From DATKGL01 sp035510455 (GTDB lineage Bacteria; Patescibacteriota; Saccharimonadia; Saccharimonadales; UBA4665), in assembly GCA_035510455.1 (NCBI GenBank), contig DATKHB010000028.1, positions 1 to 33,076 on the forward strand: DNA of 33,076 nucleotides. Direction: 5' to 3'. The notes beneath the pieces were generated by a model. The model was not told the DNA's origin. It made no database searches and was given only the letters and a program-made list of their open reading frames with translations. Positions 1 to 8,126 of the stretch are shown in pieces. Numbering within the stretch: the stretch's first letter is position 1; each line of letters begins with the position of its first letter. A program made the translations under genes and the position numbers.

Positions 1-1
1 T

Positions 2-814
2 CTATTAGGCAAGAGAGGCAATCCACGAGTCGGTACGTTTGAATATGCGTTTACTGGCTTAATTAAGTGCGGGGTATGTGGTTGCAGTATTATCGCCAAG
101 AATAGAACTAAGTATCTCAAGACTGAGGGTCGAACCGTAACTTACGTCCATTACTACTGCACCAGAAAAAGCCTTGCTAGACCGTGTAATCAGCGTATAT
201 ACACGCGTGTTGAGGTCATTGAAGCTGAAATAGACGCTGAGTTGTCGAAATATACCATATTGCCTGAGTTCAGAGACTTAGCTATAAAAATATTACGCCG
301 TAAGCATGAAGTCGAAGTAAAAGACCGCAAGAGCATTTATGAAATGCAACAGAAGAAACATAATGATGTACAGGAGCGACTCGATAAGCTAGTTGATATG
401 CGAACAGGCGGTCTTATAGATGATACAGAGTACAAACAACAGAAAGAGCGTCTAAAACAAGAGATATCTGAAGTGAAGGAATCTTTGCAGGGTACCGAAC
501 AAAGAGCAGAAAGCTGGTTAGAACTCACAGAGAAGGCTTTTGACTTTGCGACCTATGCTCGAATAAGGTTCAAGGACGGTGATATTAAGACAAAAAGAGA
601 GATACTGACAACTCTAGGGCAGAATTTAATACTGAAAGACAACAAGTTACAGATAACACCGAATGAATGGCTTATCCCTATTGGTGAAGCTTATCCTGCG
701 TTAGAGAAAGAGTACCTCAAGGTCCGAACCACGAAAAAAGCCTCATCTAAAGTGTTAAATGAGGCAAATGAACGTATTTTTGAATCTTGGAGGGCCATCT
801 GGGACTCGAACTAA
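2..814 (+). CDS. Large serine recombinase, C-terminal part (5' truncated by window edge)
   Basis: The frame is open from base 2 and encodes 270 residues. The N-terminal catalytic resolvase domain lies outside the window. Visible residues 20-62 form a recombinase zinc beta-ribbon: C23-x2-C26, then HYYC (C53) and a fourth Cys at 62. A long charged coiled-coil-like helix (about residues 90-190) follows, then a short C-terminal domain. This order is typical of large serine integrases and transposon recombinases, which bind attachment sites through the zinc ribbon and coiled coil. The ATG-like start sometimes assigned near base 242 (TTG) is internal to the domain and is not the true start. The gene ends 30 bases before the gatB stop on the other strand. 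Its last eight codons overlap a sequence matching a tRNA 3' end on the opposite strand, suggesting that the gene runs up to an attachment site. Confidence 0.88.
   Translation, partial: LLGKRGNPRVGTFEYAFTGLIKCGVCGCSIIAKNRTKYLKTEGRTVTYVHYYCTRKSLARPCNQRIYTRVEVIEAEIDAELSKYTILPEFRDLAIKILRRKHEVEVKDRKSIYEMQQKKHNDVQERLDKLVDMRTGGLIDDTEYKQQKERLKQEISEVKESLQGTEQRAESWLELTEKAFDFATYARIRFKDGDIKTKREILTTLGQNLILKDNKLQITPNEWLIPIGEAYPALEKEYLKVRTTKKASSKVLNEANERIFESWRAIWDSN
788..811 (-). other. tRNA 3'-end remnant, candidate attachment-site core
   Basis: On the minus strand these 24 bases read as G53, the T loop TTCGAGT, the 3' T-stem strand CCCAG, the 3' acceptor strand ATGGCCC, discriminator T and CCA. The spacing is exactly that of a tRNA. 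The bases just upstream on that strand (ATTA) do not pair with CCCAG, and no anticodon arm is visible, so the 5' part is missing. U73 occurs in tRNA-Cys, tRNA-Gly and some tRNA-Thr. Such remnants usually mark the att core of an element integrated at a tRNA. The orientation relative to gatB does not fit a simple integration, so the history is unclear. Confidence 0.5.
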
Positions 815-844
815 TCTTTCGCGCTGATTGTCGCAGAACAGTTG

Positions 845-2317
845 TTATTTAATTCGATTTTTAATAAGTTCCTCGGCAACCTTGGGATTTACTTGTCCCT
901 TAGACTCCTTCATAACTTGGCCGACCAAGAATCCAACAGCCTTTAACTGGCCACTTTTTATGTCGTCTACAGCTTTAGGATTGAGATCGATGACTTTGGT
1001 TATAATTTTACCGATCTCATCTTCGTCTGATGACTGAATATAGCCATTGTCTCTAGCGTAGACCTCGATATCACCTGGCGTTTGAGATATTGTCAGTAAA
1101 TGACTAATCAGTTCTTTAGCCCTGGTCGAACTAAGTTGACCATCTTTAACTAGTTTGTAGACCGCCAGATAAATGTTTTCTCGGTTAATTTCACGGTGAT
1201 TGCTGATTTTATCCCTAACTAATGGTATGTCGATATTCACCATCCAATTAACAAGTGTCTTAATAAAGTCCTCGTCTTCAAGGTGTTTTTGGACCAACTG
1301 CAGGTATTGCTCGTCAATTAGCTCGATATGGGCATCTAATAAGGTTTCTATGTGCGAGTTATCAATCCCAAAATCAGTCAGTCTTTTGCGCCACTCATTT
1401 GGCAACACTGGCATTTGCTTGACTAGAGAATTGATGTAGCTATCCTCTATTAACACCGGTGGCAAATCAGAATCAGGGAAGTAGCGGTATTCTTGAGCTT
1501 CTTCTTTGCTGCGTTGAGAAAAAGTCTTTTGCTTGGCATCATCCCAGCCACGAGTTTCTTGCTTGATTGCACCGCCTTTTTCCAGAAGCTCAATCTGTCT
1601 ATTTATCTCGAACTCGGTAGCCTTCTCAACCGCTCGAAAGGAGTTAAGATTCTTAGTTTCGGAACGCGTGCCTAGCCTGCCGGGGTCCTTGGAAACACTG
1701 ACGTTTACGTCAAAACGCATATTCCCATAAAATAAATTTGCATCTGATACGTTAGCATATTTCATCGTCAAATATAACTCTCTGGCATAGGCCTTCGCAC
1801 CAGCCGGAGAGTGCATATCGGGCTCAGATACTATCTCTATAAGCGGAGTACCGGCTCGGTTTAGATCAACTAGGCTATAGTCCTTGCCTTTAGGGTGAGT
1901 ATTCTTCCCGGCATCCTCTTCCAAATGAGCGCGCGTAATCCTAATCTTGTTCGATTTACCGTCCACCGTTATTTCAACCAAACCCCCAACAACAATCGGT
2001 TGCTCAAACTGCGTAATCTGATAACCTTTAGGTAAATCTGGATAAAAGTAGTGCTTTCGGTCAAAACGGCTAAATTTTTGGGGCTTGGTGTTTAGAGCCA
2101 AACCAGCAATACTGGCCAATCGGACGGCTTCTTCATTAAGTACCGGTAGAGCGCCGGGCAAACCAAAACAAATGTGGCTAACTAGCGTGTTAGGTTCGGC
2201 GTCGCGGGCATCGTTAGCTACCGAGGAGAATAACTTGGTCTTAGTTTTTAGCTGAACGTGACATTCGATACCAATCGATGGTCTATAGCGTTTTCTGACT
2301 TCCTGCTCGATCATCAT
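845..2317 (-). CDS. gatB: Asp/Glu-tRNA(Asn/Gln) amidotransferase subunit B
   Basis: GatB recognises misacylated tRNA, phosphorylates the Glu or Asp carboxylate with ATP and receives ammonia from GatA. The protein has 490 residues, close to the usual length of about 475. The N terminus contains IGIECHVQLKTKTKLF. Further on are FGLPGALPVLN, the FDRKHYFYPDLPKGYQITQ block, HLEEDAG and the LVDLNRAGTPLIEIVSEPD signature. The C-terminal 150 residues are the helical GatB/YqeY domain that contacts the tRNA elbow. The start overlaps the end of the upstream HEPN-like gene by 4 bases (ATGA), so translation is probably coupled. This is the last gene of the gatC-gatA-x-gatB operon. No clear terminator is seen in the 30 bases before the recombinase end. 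Confidence 0.97.
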   Translation of the reverse strand: MMIEQEVRKRYRPSIGIECHVQLKTKTKLFSSVANDARDAEPNTLVSHICFGLPGALPVLNEEAVRLASIAGLALNTKPQKFSRFDRKHYFYPDLPKGYQITQFEQPIVVGGLVEITVDGKSNKIRITRAHLEEDAGKNTHPKGKDYSLVDLNRAGTPLIEIVSEPDMHSPAGAKAYARELYLTMKYANVSDANLFYGNMRFDVNVSVSKDPGRLGTRSETKNLNSFRAVEKATEFEINRQIELLEKGGAIKQETRGWDDAKQKTFSQRSKEEAQEYRYFPDSDLPPVLIEDSYINSLVKQMPVLPNEWRKRLTDFGIDNSHIETLLDAHIELIDEQYLQLVQKHLEDEDFIKTLVNWMVNIDIPLVRDKISNHREINRENIYLAVYKLVKDGQLSSTRAKELISHLLTISQTPGDIEVYARDNGYIQSSDEDEIGKIITKVIDLNPKAVDDIKSGQLKAVGFLVGQVMKESKGQVNPKVAEELIKNRIK

Positions 2318-2721
2318 AATGCGTGTAAATCTTTTAATGCCTGCCTGATACCCATAAGGGCGTCCTGTACGTCACGTTTTTTTAACTTGAATTCTTCATG
2401 GACGACTTTATTACGCAGCTTGTGCCCATACCACACACTATCGTTGTCCGACAGAGTCCTTTGGGCAGACATTAGTCTCTCACCCATCGTCTTACCTTTA
2501 AAATGGCTCTTTCTAAGGGCCTGGTCCAATAATTTGTCAGCATCAATTACGGCCATCGGCCAAGTGTCCTTCTCACCGCAGAATTTCTGTAGCTCACGCC
2601 ACTTGGTGCGAAAATATACCGGGTCAATCTTCTGGCGACGACGCTGCAGTCTCTCGATGGTAAAAAGTGCCATAACTATAACAGCTACGGCGATAACTAG
2701 ATCATAAAGTGAACTGTTCAT
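2314..2721 (-). CDS. Small membrane protein with HEPN-like RNxxVH motif, in the gatCAB operon
   Basis: The protein has 135 residues. Residues 5-21 are one hydrophobic helix (DLVIAVAVIVMALFTIE), followed by a basic patch (RLQRRRQK) that would keep the rest in the cytoplasm. The remainder looks all-helical and contains R103-N-K-V-V-H108-E, an Rx4H motif as in HEPN domains, preceded by WYGHKL. Many HEPN proteins are RNases or partners of nucleotidyltransferases, but others are not catalytic. From memory, similar small proteins with a membrane helix and an HK-RN-x-VHE motif are common in Patescibacteria; I cannot check this here. The gene overlaps gatA upstream and gatB downstream by 4 bases each, so it is made together with the amidotransferase. 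Its function is unknown, and RNase activity would be speculation. Confidence 0.75.
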   Translation of the reverse strand: MNSSLYDLVIAVAVIVMALFTIERLQRRRQKIDPVYFRTKWRELQKFCGEKDTWPMAVIDADKLLDQALRKSHFKGKTMGERLMSAQRTLSDNDSVWYGHKLRNKVVHEEFKLKKRDVQDALMGIRQALKDLHAL

Positions 2722-4142
2722 CTCAATACCCCCTCAACCGCTTTAGCTAGGTTTAACAAGGCGCGATCGGCTCTTTGGGGGGCAATTAATTGTAGCCCAA
2801 CGGGCAGATTATCCAAGTCCCCGGCTGGTAAACTAATTGCCGGTACACCAACTAAATTAGCGGCTACAGTCATTATATCTAATAAGTACATCTTTAGGGG
2901 ATCGTCAGTCTTTTCTCCGATTCTAAACGCCGTCATCGGAGCAGTGGGGCCGACTAGAAAATCAACTTCTTCAAATACTTCGTTAAATTCATTGATTAAT
3001 TTGGTCCGAACCGTTTGAGCCTTTAAATAATAGGCATCATAATAGCCGCTACTAAGCACATAAGTACCAATCATAATCCGTCTTTTGGCTTCATCGCCAA
3101 AACCAATTGACCGCGTTTTTAGGTACGACTCGTCAAGAGTTTTAGCGTCTTTAAAGCTATATGGAAATCTTTGGCCATCGTATCGGCTTAGATTACTACT
3201 AAGCTCAGCTGGACAGATAATATAATACGCGGCTAGTGCTAGCGGTAATGACGGTATGCTGATTTCAGATATACGAGCGCCAGCTTTTTCGAGTTTAGAT
3301 ACGGCTTCAGTTATAAGTTTTTGAATCCTAGGGTCAAGATCACCACTCATATACTCCTTAACGACTCCGATTTTCTTGCCCTTTATGTCGGCTACTAAAT
3401 TAGTATAGCCTTTTTTATCTCGGTTGATTGTGGTGCTGTCTAGGTCATCACGGCCAGCAATTATATCAAGTATCGTCCCGGCGTCATCAACACTGTTGGT
3501 TAGAGGGCCAACGATATCAAGGCTGCTGGCCATGGCGACTATCCCGCTCCGCGACACAAGACCATACGTCGGTTTGTAGCCCACGCAGCCACAGAAGCTG
3601 GCCGGGAGCCTCACGGACCCGCCAGTGTCAGTTCCAAGCGCAAACGGAGCCATACCAAGAACAACCGCCGCCGCTGAGCCTCCAGAGCTACCTCCGGGTA
3701 CGCGGGATTTATCATGAGGATTTTTGGTAACCATAAAATCGCTGTTTTCGGTACTGGTCCCATGAGCAAAGGCATCAAGGTTGGCTTTAGCAACGCAGAT
3801 CGCCCCCTCAGCCTCAAGTTTCTCTATAACAGTTGACTGATAAGGAGCTTCGAAACCCTTTAGGATATTACTCGCAGCAGTCGTGTCCGCCCCAAAGGCC
3901 AGGAAATTATCTTTAGCTATAAACGGTATCCCAGCTAGCTTACCAGCTGACTGCTTATTTTTGATCTTGCTGTCGATTTCCTTGGCTCGTGATTTGGCTC
4001 TTTTCTCAGTGGTAGCGATTATTGCCCGGTAGTCTGAGTTTTTTTCGATTTCGTCGAGCGAACGTTCCACCAGCTCACTAGCCGATGTTTTACCGGTTGA
4101 GATCTCTTCTCTCAATTGATCTATCGAAGGCCAGCTGGTCAT
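2718..4142 (-). CDS. gatA: Asp/Glu-tRNA(Asn/Gln) amidotransferase subunit A
   Basis: GatA is the glutaminase of GatCAB: it releases ammonia from glutamine (or asparagine) and channels it to GatB. The protein has 474 residues, the usual length. The amidase-signature Ser-cisSer-Lys triad is visible: K77 in GIPFIAKDN, S152 in PGGSSGGSAAAV, and S176 in GTDTGGSVRLPAS, followed by GYKPTYGLVSRSG. The C terminus has the expected VGVPAISLPAG and PVGLQLIAP blocks. The gene overlaps gatC upstream and the HEPN-like gene downstream by 4 bases each (ATGA). No residue of the triad is missing, so it should be active. Confidence 0.98.
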   Translation of the reverse strand: MTSWPSIDQLREEISTGKTSASELVERSLDEIEKNSDYRAIIATTEKRAKSRAKEIDSKIKNKQSAGKLAGIPFIAKDNFLAFGADTTAASNILKGFEAPYQSTVIEKLEAEGAICVAKANLDAFAHGTSTENSDFMVTKNPHDKSRVPGGSSGGSAAAVVLGMAPFALGTDTGGSVRLPASFCGCVGYKPTYGLVSRSGIVAMASSLDIVGPLTNSVDDAGTILDIIAGRDDLDSTTINRDKKGYTNLVADIKGKKIGVVKEYMSGDLDPRIQKLITEAVSKLEKAGARISEISIPSLPLALAAYYIICPAELSSNLSRYDGQRFPYSFKDAKTLDESYLKTRSIGFGDEAKRRIMIGTYVLSSGYYDAYYLKAQTVRTKLINEFNEVFEEVDFLVGPTAPMTAFRIGEKTDDPLKMYLLDIMTVAANLVGVPAISLPAGDLDNLPVGLQLIAPQRADRALLNLAKAVEGVLR

Positions 4143-4432
4143 TCTAGTATTCGCTTAACTTTAATCTGGTTGCCTTCAAGCTCAGGGACGTTCGAAAGCA
4201 GAGTTTTTGCCTCGTAACCATAGCCCTTTATTTCATCCTTGCGAAAGACATTAGTTAGGCCAGTGACTTGGTTGGTCGGCTTCAGGTTGGTTGTATCAAC
4301 TTTTTGAAGCTGTTCAACGTAATCCAAAATATCGCTCAGTTCAATAACATACTTATCAATTTCATCGTTGGTCAAACTCAGTTGTGCTAGCTGAGCCAAT
4401 TTCAAGACATCCTCGCGACGTAATTTTGCCAT
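4139..4432 (-). CDS. gatC: Asp/Glu-tRNA(Asn/Gln) amidotransferase subunit C
   Basis: This 97-residue protein is the small helical subunit that wraps between GatA and GatB and stabilises the complex. It shows the family pattern: an N-terminal helix with VLKLAQLAQLSLTNDEID, then LSDILDYVEQLQKVDTTNL, then a C-terminal region beginning VFRKDEI. It is first in its operon. The start codon follows an extended -10 box by only 7 bases, so the transcript is probably leaderless. Together with gatA and gatB it indicates that Gln-tRNA is made by the indirect transamidation route, provided no glutaminyl-tRNA synthetase is encoded elsewhere. Confidence 0.95.
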   Translation of the reverse strand: MAKLRREDVLKLAQLAQLSLTNDEIDKYVIELSDILDYVEQLQKVDTTNLKPTNQVTGLTNVFRKDEIKGYGYEAKTLLSNVPELEGNQIKVKRILE

Positions 4433-4439
4433 TTTTAAC

Positions 4440-4448
4440 AGTATAGCA
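4440..4448 (-). promoter_or_regulatory. Extended -10 promoter of gatC operon
   Basis: The minus strand reads TGC-TATACT, an extended -10 element, with the -10 box at 4445-4440. Seven bases (GTTAAAA) separate the box from the gatC ATG at 4432, so transcription should start at or next to the start codon. No good -35 box is seen at 16-18 bases, as is usual for extended -10 promoters. Confidence 0.55.
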
Positions 4449-4469
4449 GAGCTTTAGGCTGAAATATAT

Positions 4470-4498
4470 TTGCAAAGATGAATCGCTAAGGATAGGAT
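4470..4498 (+). promoter_or_regulatory. Promoter of the alpha/beta hydrolase gene
   Basis: TTGCAA (4470-4475), a 17-base spacer and TAGGAT (4493-4498) face the gene starting at 4536. The predicted leader is about 30 bases with only a weak AAGG ahead of the ATG. This promoter sits back to back with that of gatC in a 103-base gap. Confidence 0.4.
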
Positions 4499-4535
4499 AA
4501 GGGCAAGCGTTTATCGCTATAAGGCAAAAATCAAT

Positions 4536-5468
4536 ATGCTACTCCAGGCTGGCGAAAGAAACTCTGCCGACTTATTGTTAGGCCGTGACGGATTCGCGTT
4601 TAATTTTACCGGTAGCACAGAGGGTCAGGTTGAATTCCAGACTGAAGTAAAAAAGATAAGGGCTTCTATTGGCGGTACAGCCGTGATCGGGTTTTTAGAG
4701 CAACCACTGGAAGACCACGACACTACGATTAATGTTATCTTCCCTGGTTTATTTGGACCAGCATCTAGCTACCGTCGCTTCAGCCATGCCCTTGCCAGAA
4801 GAGGACTCGAAGTGCTTGTCGTTAGCTCGCCGAGCTCTCAAGGCCTTATAAGAGACCTGCATCCCAGTAGTTTCACCGAGCCTGAAAGACTTCATATAGA
4901 CTCGGGTGAAGCTTTGTTAGACGAAATTGACGCGGAGAAATTTAGAGAGTTTGGGCATTCGTGGGGCGGTACTCATGCTATAGGCCTTGCCCTTAGAAGA
5001 CCAGAGCAAACCAAATCTGTGGTGCTTTTTGGGTCGTCGGCGCTTTTCCCTCATAAACGAAGAGAATTGGCTCGTCGCAGTCCAGGCTTTACCGTTAACG
5101 AGGGTAGAGAGTTTGCTCTGCAGACCCTAGCCGAAGGGGACTTTGAAGTGGTGAAGGATGGTGTTGAATGTGCTCTTAGTAATCTAGGTAGAGTTCTCGC
5201 TGAAACTTGGCGCGCCGGTAGCGGCCGAAGACTTATGCCGCAAGTTTTACGATTAGAAAGTTCTGGCGTGCAATCCTACGCCTTACTGCCCGAGGAAGAC
5301 AGCCTTTTCCTGACACGCAGGGTGATACCTTACATTGAGGGTGTTTTGGGCTATGAGATAGTCCCCGACGCAAATCACCTAGCTCCACAATTACAGCCAG
5401 AATTAACTGCCGAAGCCTTTGTCCGGACGTTCCATAAATTAGAAGACGTTTTGCCACTAGCCAGTTAG
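4536..5468 (+). CDS. Alpha/beta hydrolase fold protein
   Basis: The protein has 310 residues, no signal peptide and no membrane helix. A probable catalytic triad is visible: nucleophile S142 in GHSWGG (the GxSxG elbow), D255 in LPEEDSLF and H281 in PDANHLAP, in the correct order. FPGLFGPASSYRRF near residue 69 fits the oxyanion-hole loop after strand 3. The first 55 residues form an N-terminal extension without a recognisable motif. The substrate cannot be told; esterase, lipase-like or haloperoxidase-like activity are all possible. The stop codon overlaps the uvrB stop on the other strand, so the two convergent genes share bases 5466-5467. Confidence 0.8.
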   Translation: MLLQAGERNSADLLLGRDGFAFNFTGSTEGQVEFQTEVKKIRASIGGTAVIGFLEQPLEDHDTTINVIFPGLFGPASSYRRFSHALARRGLEVLVVSSPSSQGLIRDLHPSSFTEPERLHIDSGEALLDEIDAEKFREFGHSWGGTHAIGLALRRPEQTKSVVLFGSSALFPHKRRELARRSPGFTVNEGREFALQTLAEGDFEVVKDGVECALSNLGRVLAETWRAGSGRRLMPQVLRLESSGVQSYALLPEEDSLFLTRRVIPYIEGVLGYEIVPDANHLAPQLQPELTAEAFVRTFHKLEDVLPLAS

Positions 5469-7432
5469 AGTTTTTTCTTAATGTCGGCAATGATATCACG
5501 TAGCTCGGCTGCTTGTTCAAACTGCAAGTTAGCCGAAGCTAGATCCATCTGAGAAGTCAGGTCCTTAATGAGCATTTTGTATTCATCTTTAGGGATCTTA
5601 TTGAGATTGAGCTTGGCCGATTTAGCTTCTTCTGGCAGATCAGGGCGCATACCTTTATCGACACCCTTCGTTATACCCTTAGCCGTAATGTGATGGTCTT
5701 TGTTATATTGTTCCTGAATTACCCTTCGGCGATTAGTCTCATCAATCGTTCGCTGCATACTGCCAGTAATGTGATCGGCGTACATTATTACTCGACCGTC
5801 AATGTGGCGAGCAGCCCTACCGACAGTTTGGATTAACGCTGGAGCACTTCTTAAGAAGCCTTCCTTGTCGGCATCTAGTATTGCTACTAAACTTACTTCT
5901 GGCAGATCTAATCCTTCCCTTAATAGATTTATCCCGACCAGAACATCGTAAACTCCGAGTCTTAAATCTCTTAAAATATCGGTTCGTTCTAATGTATCGA
6001 TGTCGCTATGGATATAAGCTACTTTGATGTCGATTTCCTTTAGATATTCAGCTAAATCCTCAGACATACGCTTTGTAAGAGTAGTTACTAGCACGCGTTG
6101 GTGTTTTTTAACCGTTGACCTAATCTCTTCGATTAGGCTATCGACCTGGTGCTCAACCGGCTTAATCTCAATCAAGGGATCAATAAGACCAGTTGGTCGG
6201 ATTATCTGCTCGGTTGGTTTAGGAGAACGGCTGAGCTCATACTCCGACGGTGTAGCACTGACATAAATAATCTCATTAACGTGCCTTTCGTACTCGCTAA
6301 AAGTCAGTGGGCGATTGTCCAGTGCGCTAGGAAGCCGAAAGCCATAGTCCACCAGAACTTCTTTTCGGGCACGGTCGCCGTTATACATACCCCTTAGCTG
6401 GGGGATAGTCATGTGCGATTCATCCACAAACAGCAAATAATCATCAGGGAAATAATCTAGTAAAGTTGCCGGTTGCTCTCCCGGTTCGCGGTTAGTAAGA
6501 TAGCGGCTGTAGTTCTCAATCCCTTTAACAAAGCCGGTTTCTTCTAGCATCTCTAAATCAAATTTTGTTCTTTGTTCCAGACGCTGCGCTTCGAGGAGTT
6601 TACCTTCTTTTCTAAAGTAAGCCAGTCTGTGCCCCAATTCTTCCTGGATCTTTCCGAGTGCCACCTTGAGCTTTTCGTGAGGTGTAACGTAGTGACTGCT
6701 CGGAAAAATGGTTAAACTAGTAGGCTGCCCAAGTATCTCCCCAGTTAGGGGATCTATTTTAGTTATTTTTTCTATCTCGTCGCCGAAAAACTCGATCCGA
6801 TAAGCTAATTCTTCGCCGGCCGGAAAGACATCGACTACGTCGCCCCTAACTCGAAATGTACCCCGGTGAAAATCGATGTCGTTACGCTGATATTGGATAT
6901 CCGTTAAAAGGCGCATGAATTTATCGCGTTTTTTGAGTTCTTTTGGTTTTAGCGATATCGATAAACCATCATAGTCTTCTACCGAGCCAATACCATAGAT
7001 ACAACTTACGCTGGCCACAATCAGTACGTCTTTTCTAGATAAAAGCGCATCGGTAGCGGCGTGACGCAATCTATCTATCTCCTCGTTAATCTGACTGTCC
7101 TTCTCGATATAGGTGTCAGTTCTTGGCATATAAGCTTCTGGCTGGTAGTAGTCGAAGTAACTAACAAAGTAATGGACAGCATTGTCTGGGAAAAAACTCT
7201 TAAACTCGGTGTAAAGTTGAGCAGCTAAGGTCTTGTTATGGCTTAGAACCAGTGTTGGTTTTTGAATTTGACTAACAATATTGGCCATAGTAAAGGTTTT
7301 GCCTGAACCGGTTACGCCCATTAAAACCTGTTCTGGCAATCCTTCTTTTAGACCGCTTACTAGTTGTTTAATAGCCATAGGCTGATCGCCAGTAGGTTTA
7401 TAGCTACTTTGAAGCCGGAACTTTGTCATCAT
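5465..7432 (-). CDS. uvrB: Excinuclease ABC subunit B
   Basis: UvrB is the damage-verifying helicase-like subunit of nucleotide excision repair. It is loaded by UvrA and then binds UvrC for incision. The protein has 655 residues, the usual length. Visible are Walker A GVTGSGKT (39-46), the beta-hairpin region around YFVSYFDYYQPEAYMP, DEIDRLRHAAT, the Walker B region LLFVDESHMTIPQ, helicase motif V/VI (VGINLLREGLDLPEV, QTVGRAARH) and a C-terminal UVR motif (about 620-655) for UvrC. uvrA and uvrC are not in the window. Two ATG codons stand in tandem (7432 and 7429). The second lies 6 bases after a TACAAT box, the same spacing as other leaderless starts here, so 7429 may be the real start. Confidence 0.98.
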   Translation of the reverse strand: MMTKFRLQSSYKPTGDQPMAIKQLVSGLKEGLPEQVLMGVTGSGKTFTMANIVSQIQKPTLVLSHNKTLAAQLYTEFKSFFPDNAVHYFVSYFDYYQPEAYMPRTDTYIEKDSQINEEIDRLRHAATDALLSRKDVLIVASVSCIYGIGSVEDYDGLSISLKPKELKKRDKFMRLLTDIQYQRNDIDFHRGTFRVRGDVVDVFPAGEELAYRIEFFGDEIEKITKIDPLTGEILGQPTSLTIFPSSHYVTPHEKLKVALGKIQEELGHRLAYFRKEGKLLEAQRLEQRTKFDLEMLEETGFVKGIENYSRYLTNREPGEQPATLLDYFPDDYLLFVDESHMTIPQLRGMYNGDRARKEVLVDYGFRLPSALDNRPLTFSEYERHVNEIIYVSATPSEYELSRSPKPTEQIIRPTGLIDPLIEIKPVEHQVDSLIEEIRSTVKKHQRVLVTTLTKRMSEDLAEYLKEIDIKVAYIHSDIDTLERTDILRDLRLGVYDVLVGINLLREGLDLPEVSLVAILDADKEGFLRSAPALIQTVGRAARHIDGRVIMYADHITGSMQRTIDETNRRRVIQEQYNKDHHITAKGITKGVDKGMRPDLPEEAKSAKLNLNKIPKDEYKMLIKDLTSQMDLASANLQFEQAAELRDIIADIKKKL

Positions 7433-7435
7433 ATT

Positions 7436-7441
7436 ATTGTA
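7436..7441 (-). promoter_or_regulatory. -10 box of uvrB
   Basis: TACAAT on the minus strand ends 3 bases before the first uvrB ATG and 6 bases before the second. No convincing -35 box is seen and no Shine-Dalgarno sequence precedes either ATG. Confidence 0.35.
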
Positions 7442-7481
7442 TCAATACCAAGACGGACTGTTGCGGAATCTATTGGTACGG

Positions 7482-8126
7482 TTATCCAGAGTGGGAGCCA
7501 TGACCATCAGGACGCAAAAACCAATCCTGGTCATAATTTGTCAGCTGCTCGTGGATATCTTTGTATTTTTTATCAAGTTCTTCTATGACCTTGCTCACCA
7601 AACGTACTGGGTTATTATCGTAAATAACTGTGGCATCGTGCGGTGGCTCAAGGCTATCCATTAAAGATTTTATGATGTCGGCCGCGCCTCCACTGTCGAC
7701 CAGTACCCCGCATGGTTTGCCAGCTTCTAGGGCTGACGTAAATTCATGCAGACTGCCAAAGCGACCGCCAATTGTTATTATGGCGTCACTTGATTGCACT
7801 AAATATAAATCGCGCCCCACGTAGTGTAGCCCTGTAAAATTCACAAAATCATAACAATCATATGGTAAACGGTACTTAAGCAAGTGCTCTCTAAGTGATG
7901 CCGCCGGCGAGAACCCAATACTCATGCCACCATGCTGCTTGGCGCCATAAGCGGCATAATAGGGCAGGCCGACGGTAGCTCCAGTAGTCAAATTCTGCCC
8001 GGCTCTAGCGATCGCTTCACCTAATTCAATGGCTAACTTATAAGACTCGCTGACCGTTTCCCCCTTCGACGCTCCGGAAACGCAGATTGAATAACGCAGC
8101 GGGCGTTTCTTAGCGGGCTCACTCAC
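7482..8126 (-). CDS. SLOG/LOG-type Rossmann nucleotide-binding protein
   Basis: The 214-residue protein has a Rossmann-like order: ICVSGAS near the N terminus, LTTGATVGLPYYAAYGA in the middle, then SSDAIITIGGRFGSLHEF (about 112-129). GGRxGSLxE resembles the PGGxGTxxE signature of LOG ('lysine decarboxylase-like') and DprA/SLOG proteins, which bind nucleotides or nucleotide-derived ligands. LOG enzymes release cytokinin-type bases from nucleotides; here only the fold can be assigned. The start is GTG and overlaps the upstream stop as GTGA, so it is translationally coupled to the unknown gene before it. The C terminus (NYDQDWFLRPDGHGSHSG) looks disordered. Confidence 0.7.
   Translation of the reverse strand: MSEPAKKRPLRYSICVSGASKGETVSESYKLAIELGEAIARAGQNLTTGATVGLPYYAAYGAKQHGGMSIGFSPAASLREHLLKYRLPYDCYDFVNFTGLHYVGRDLYLVQSSDAIITIGGRFGSLHEFTSALEAGKPCGVLVDSGGAADIIKSLMDSLEPPHDATVIYDNNPVRLVSKVIEELDKKYKDIHEQLTNYDQDWFLRPDGHGSHSG

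Noticed and set aside
788..811. Complete tRNA gene at the end of the recombinase
   Set aside because: Only the T loop, the 3' T-stem strand and the 3' acceptor strand are present; the 5' T-stem strand does not pair and no anticodon arm is found.
2258..2707. 149-codon open frame on the plus strand opposite gatB and the HEPN-like gene
   Set aside because: It lies wholly antisense to two well-supported coding sequences and shows no domain or plausible start region.
2314..4142. Possible recoding of UGA as glycine, as in some Patescibacteria
   Set aside because: UGA serves as the true stop of gatC, gatA, the HEPN-like gene and pheS in clean ATGA overlaps, so the standard stop meaning holds.
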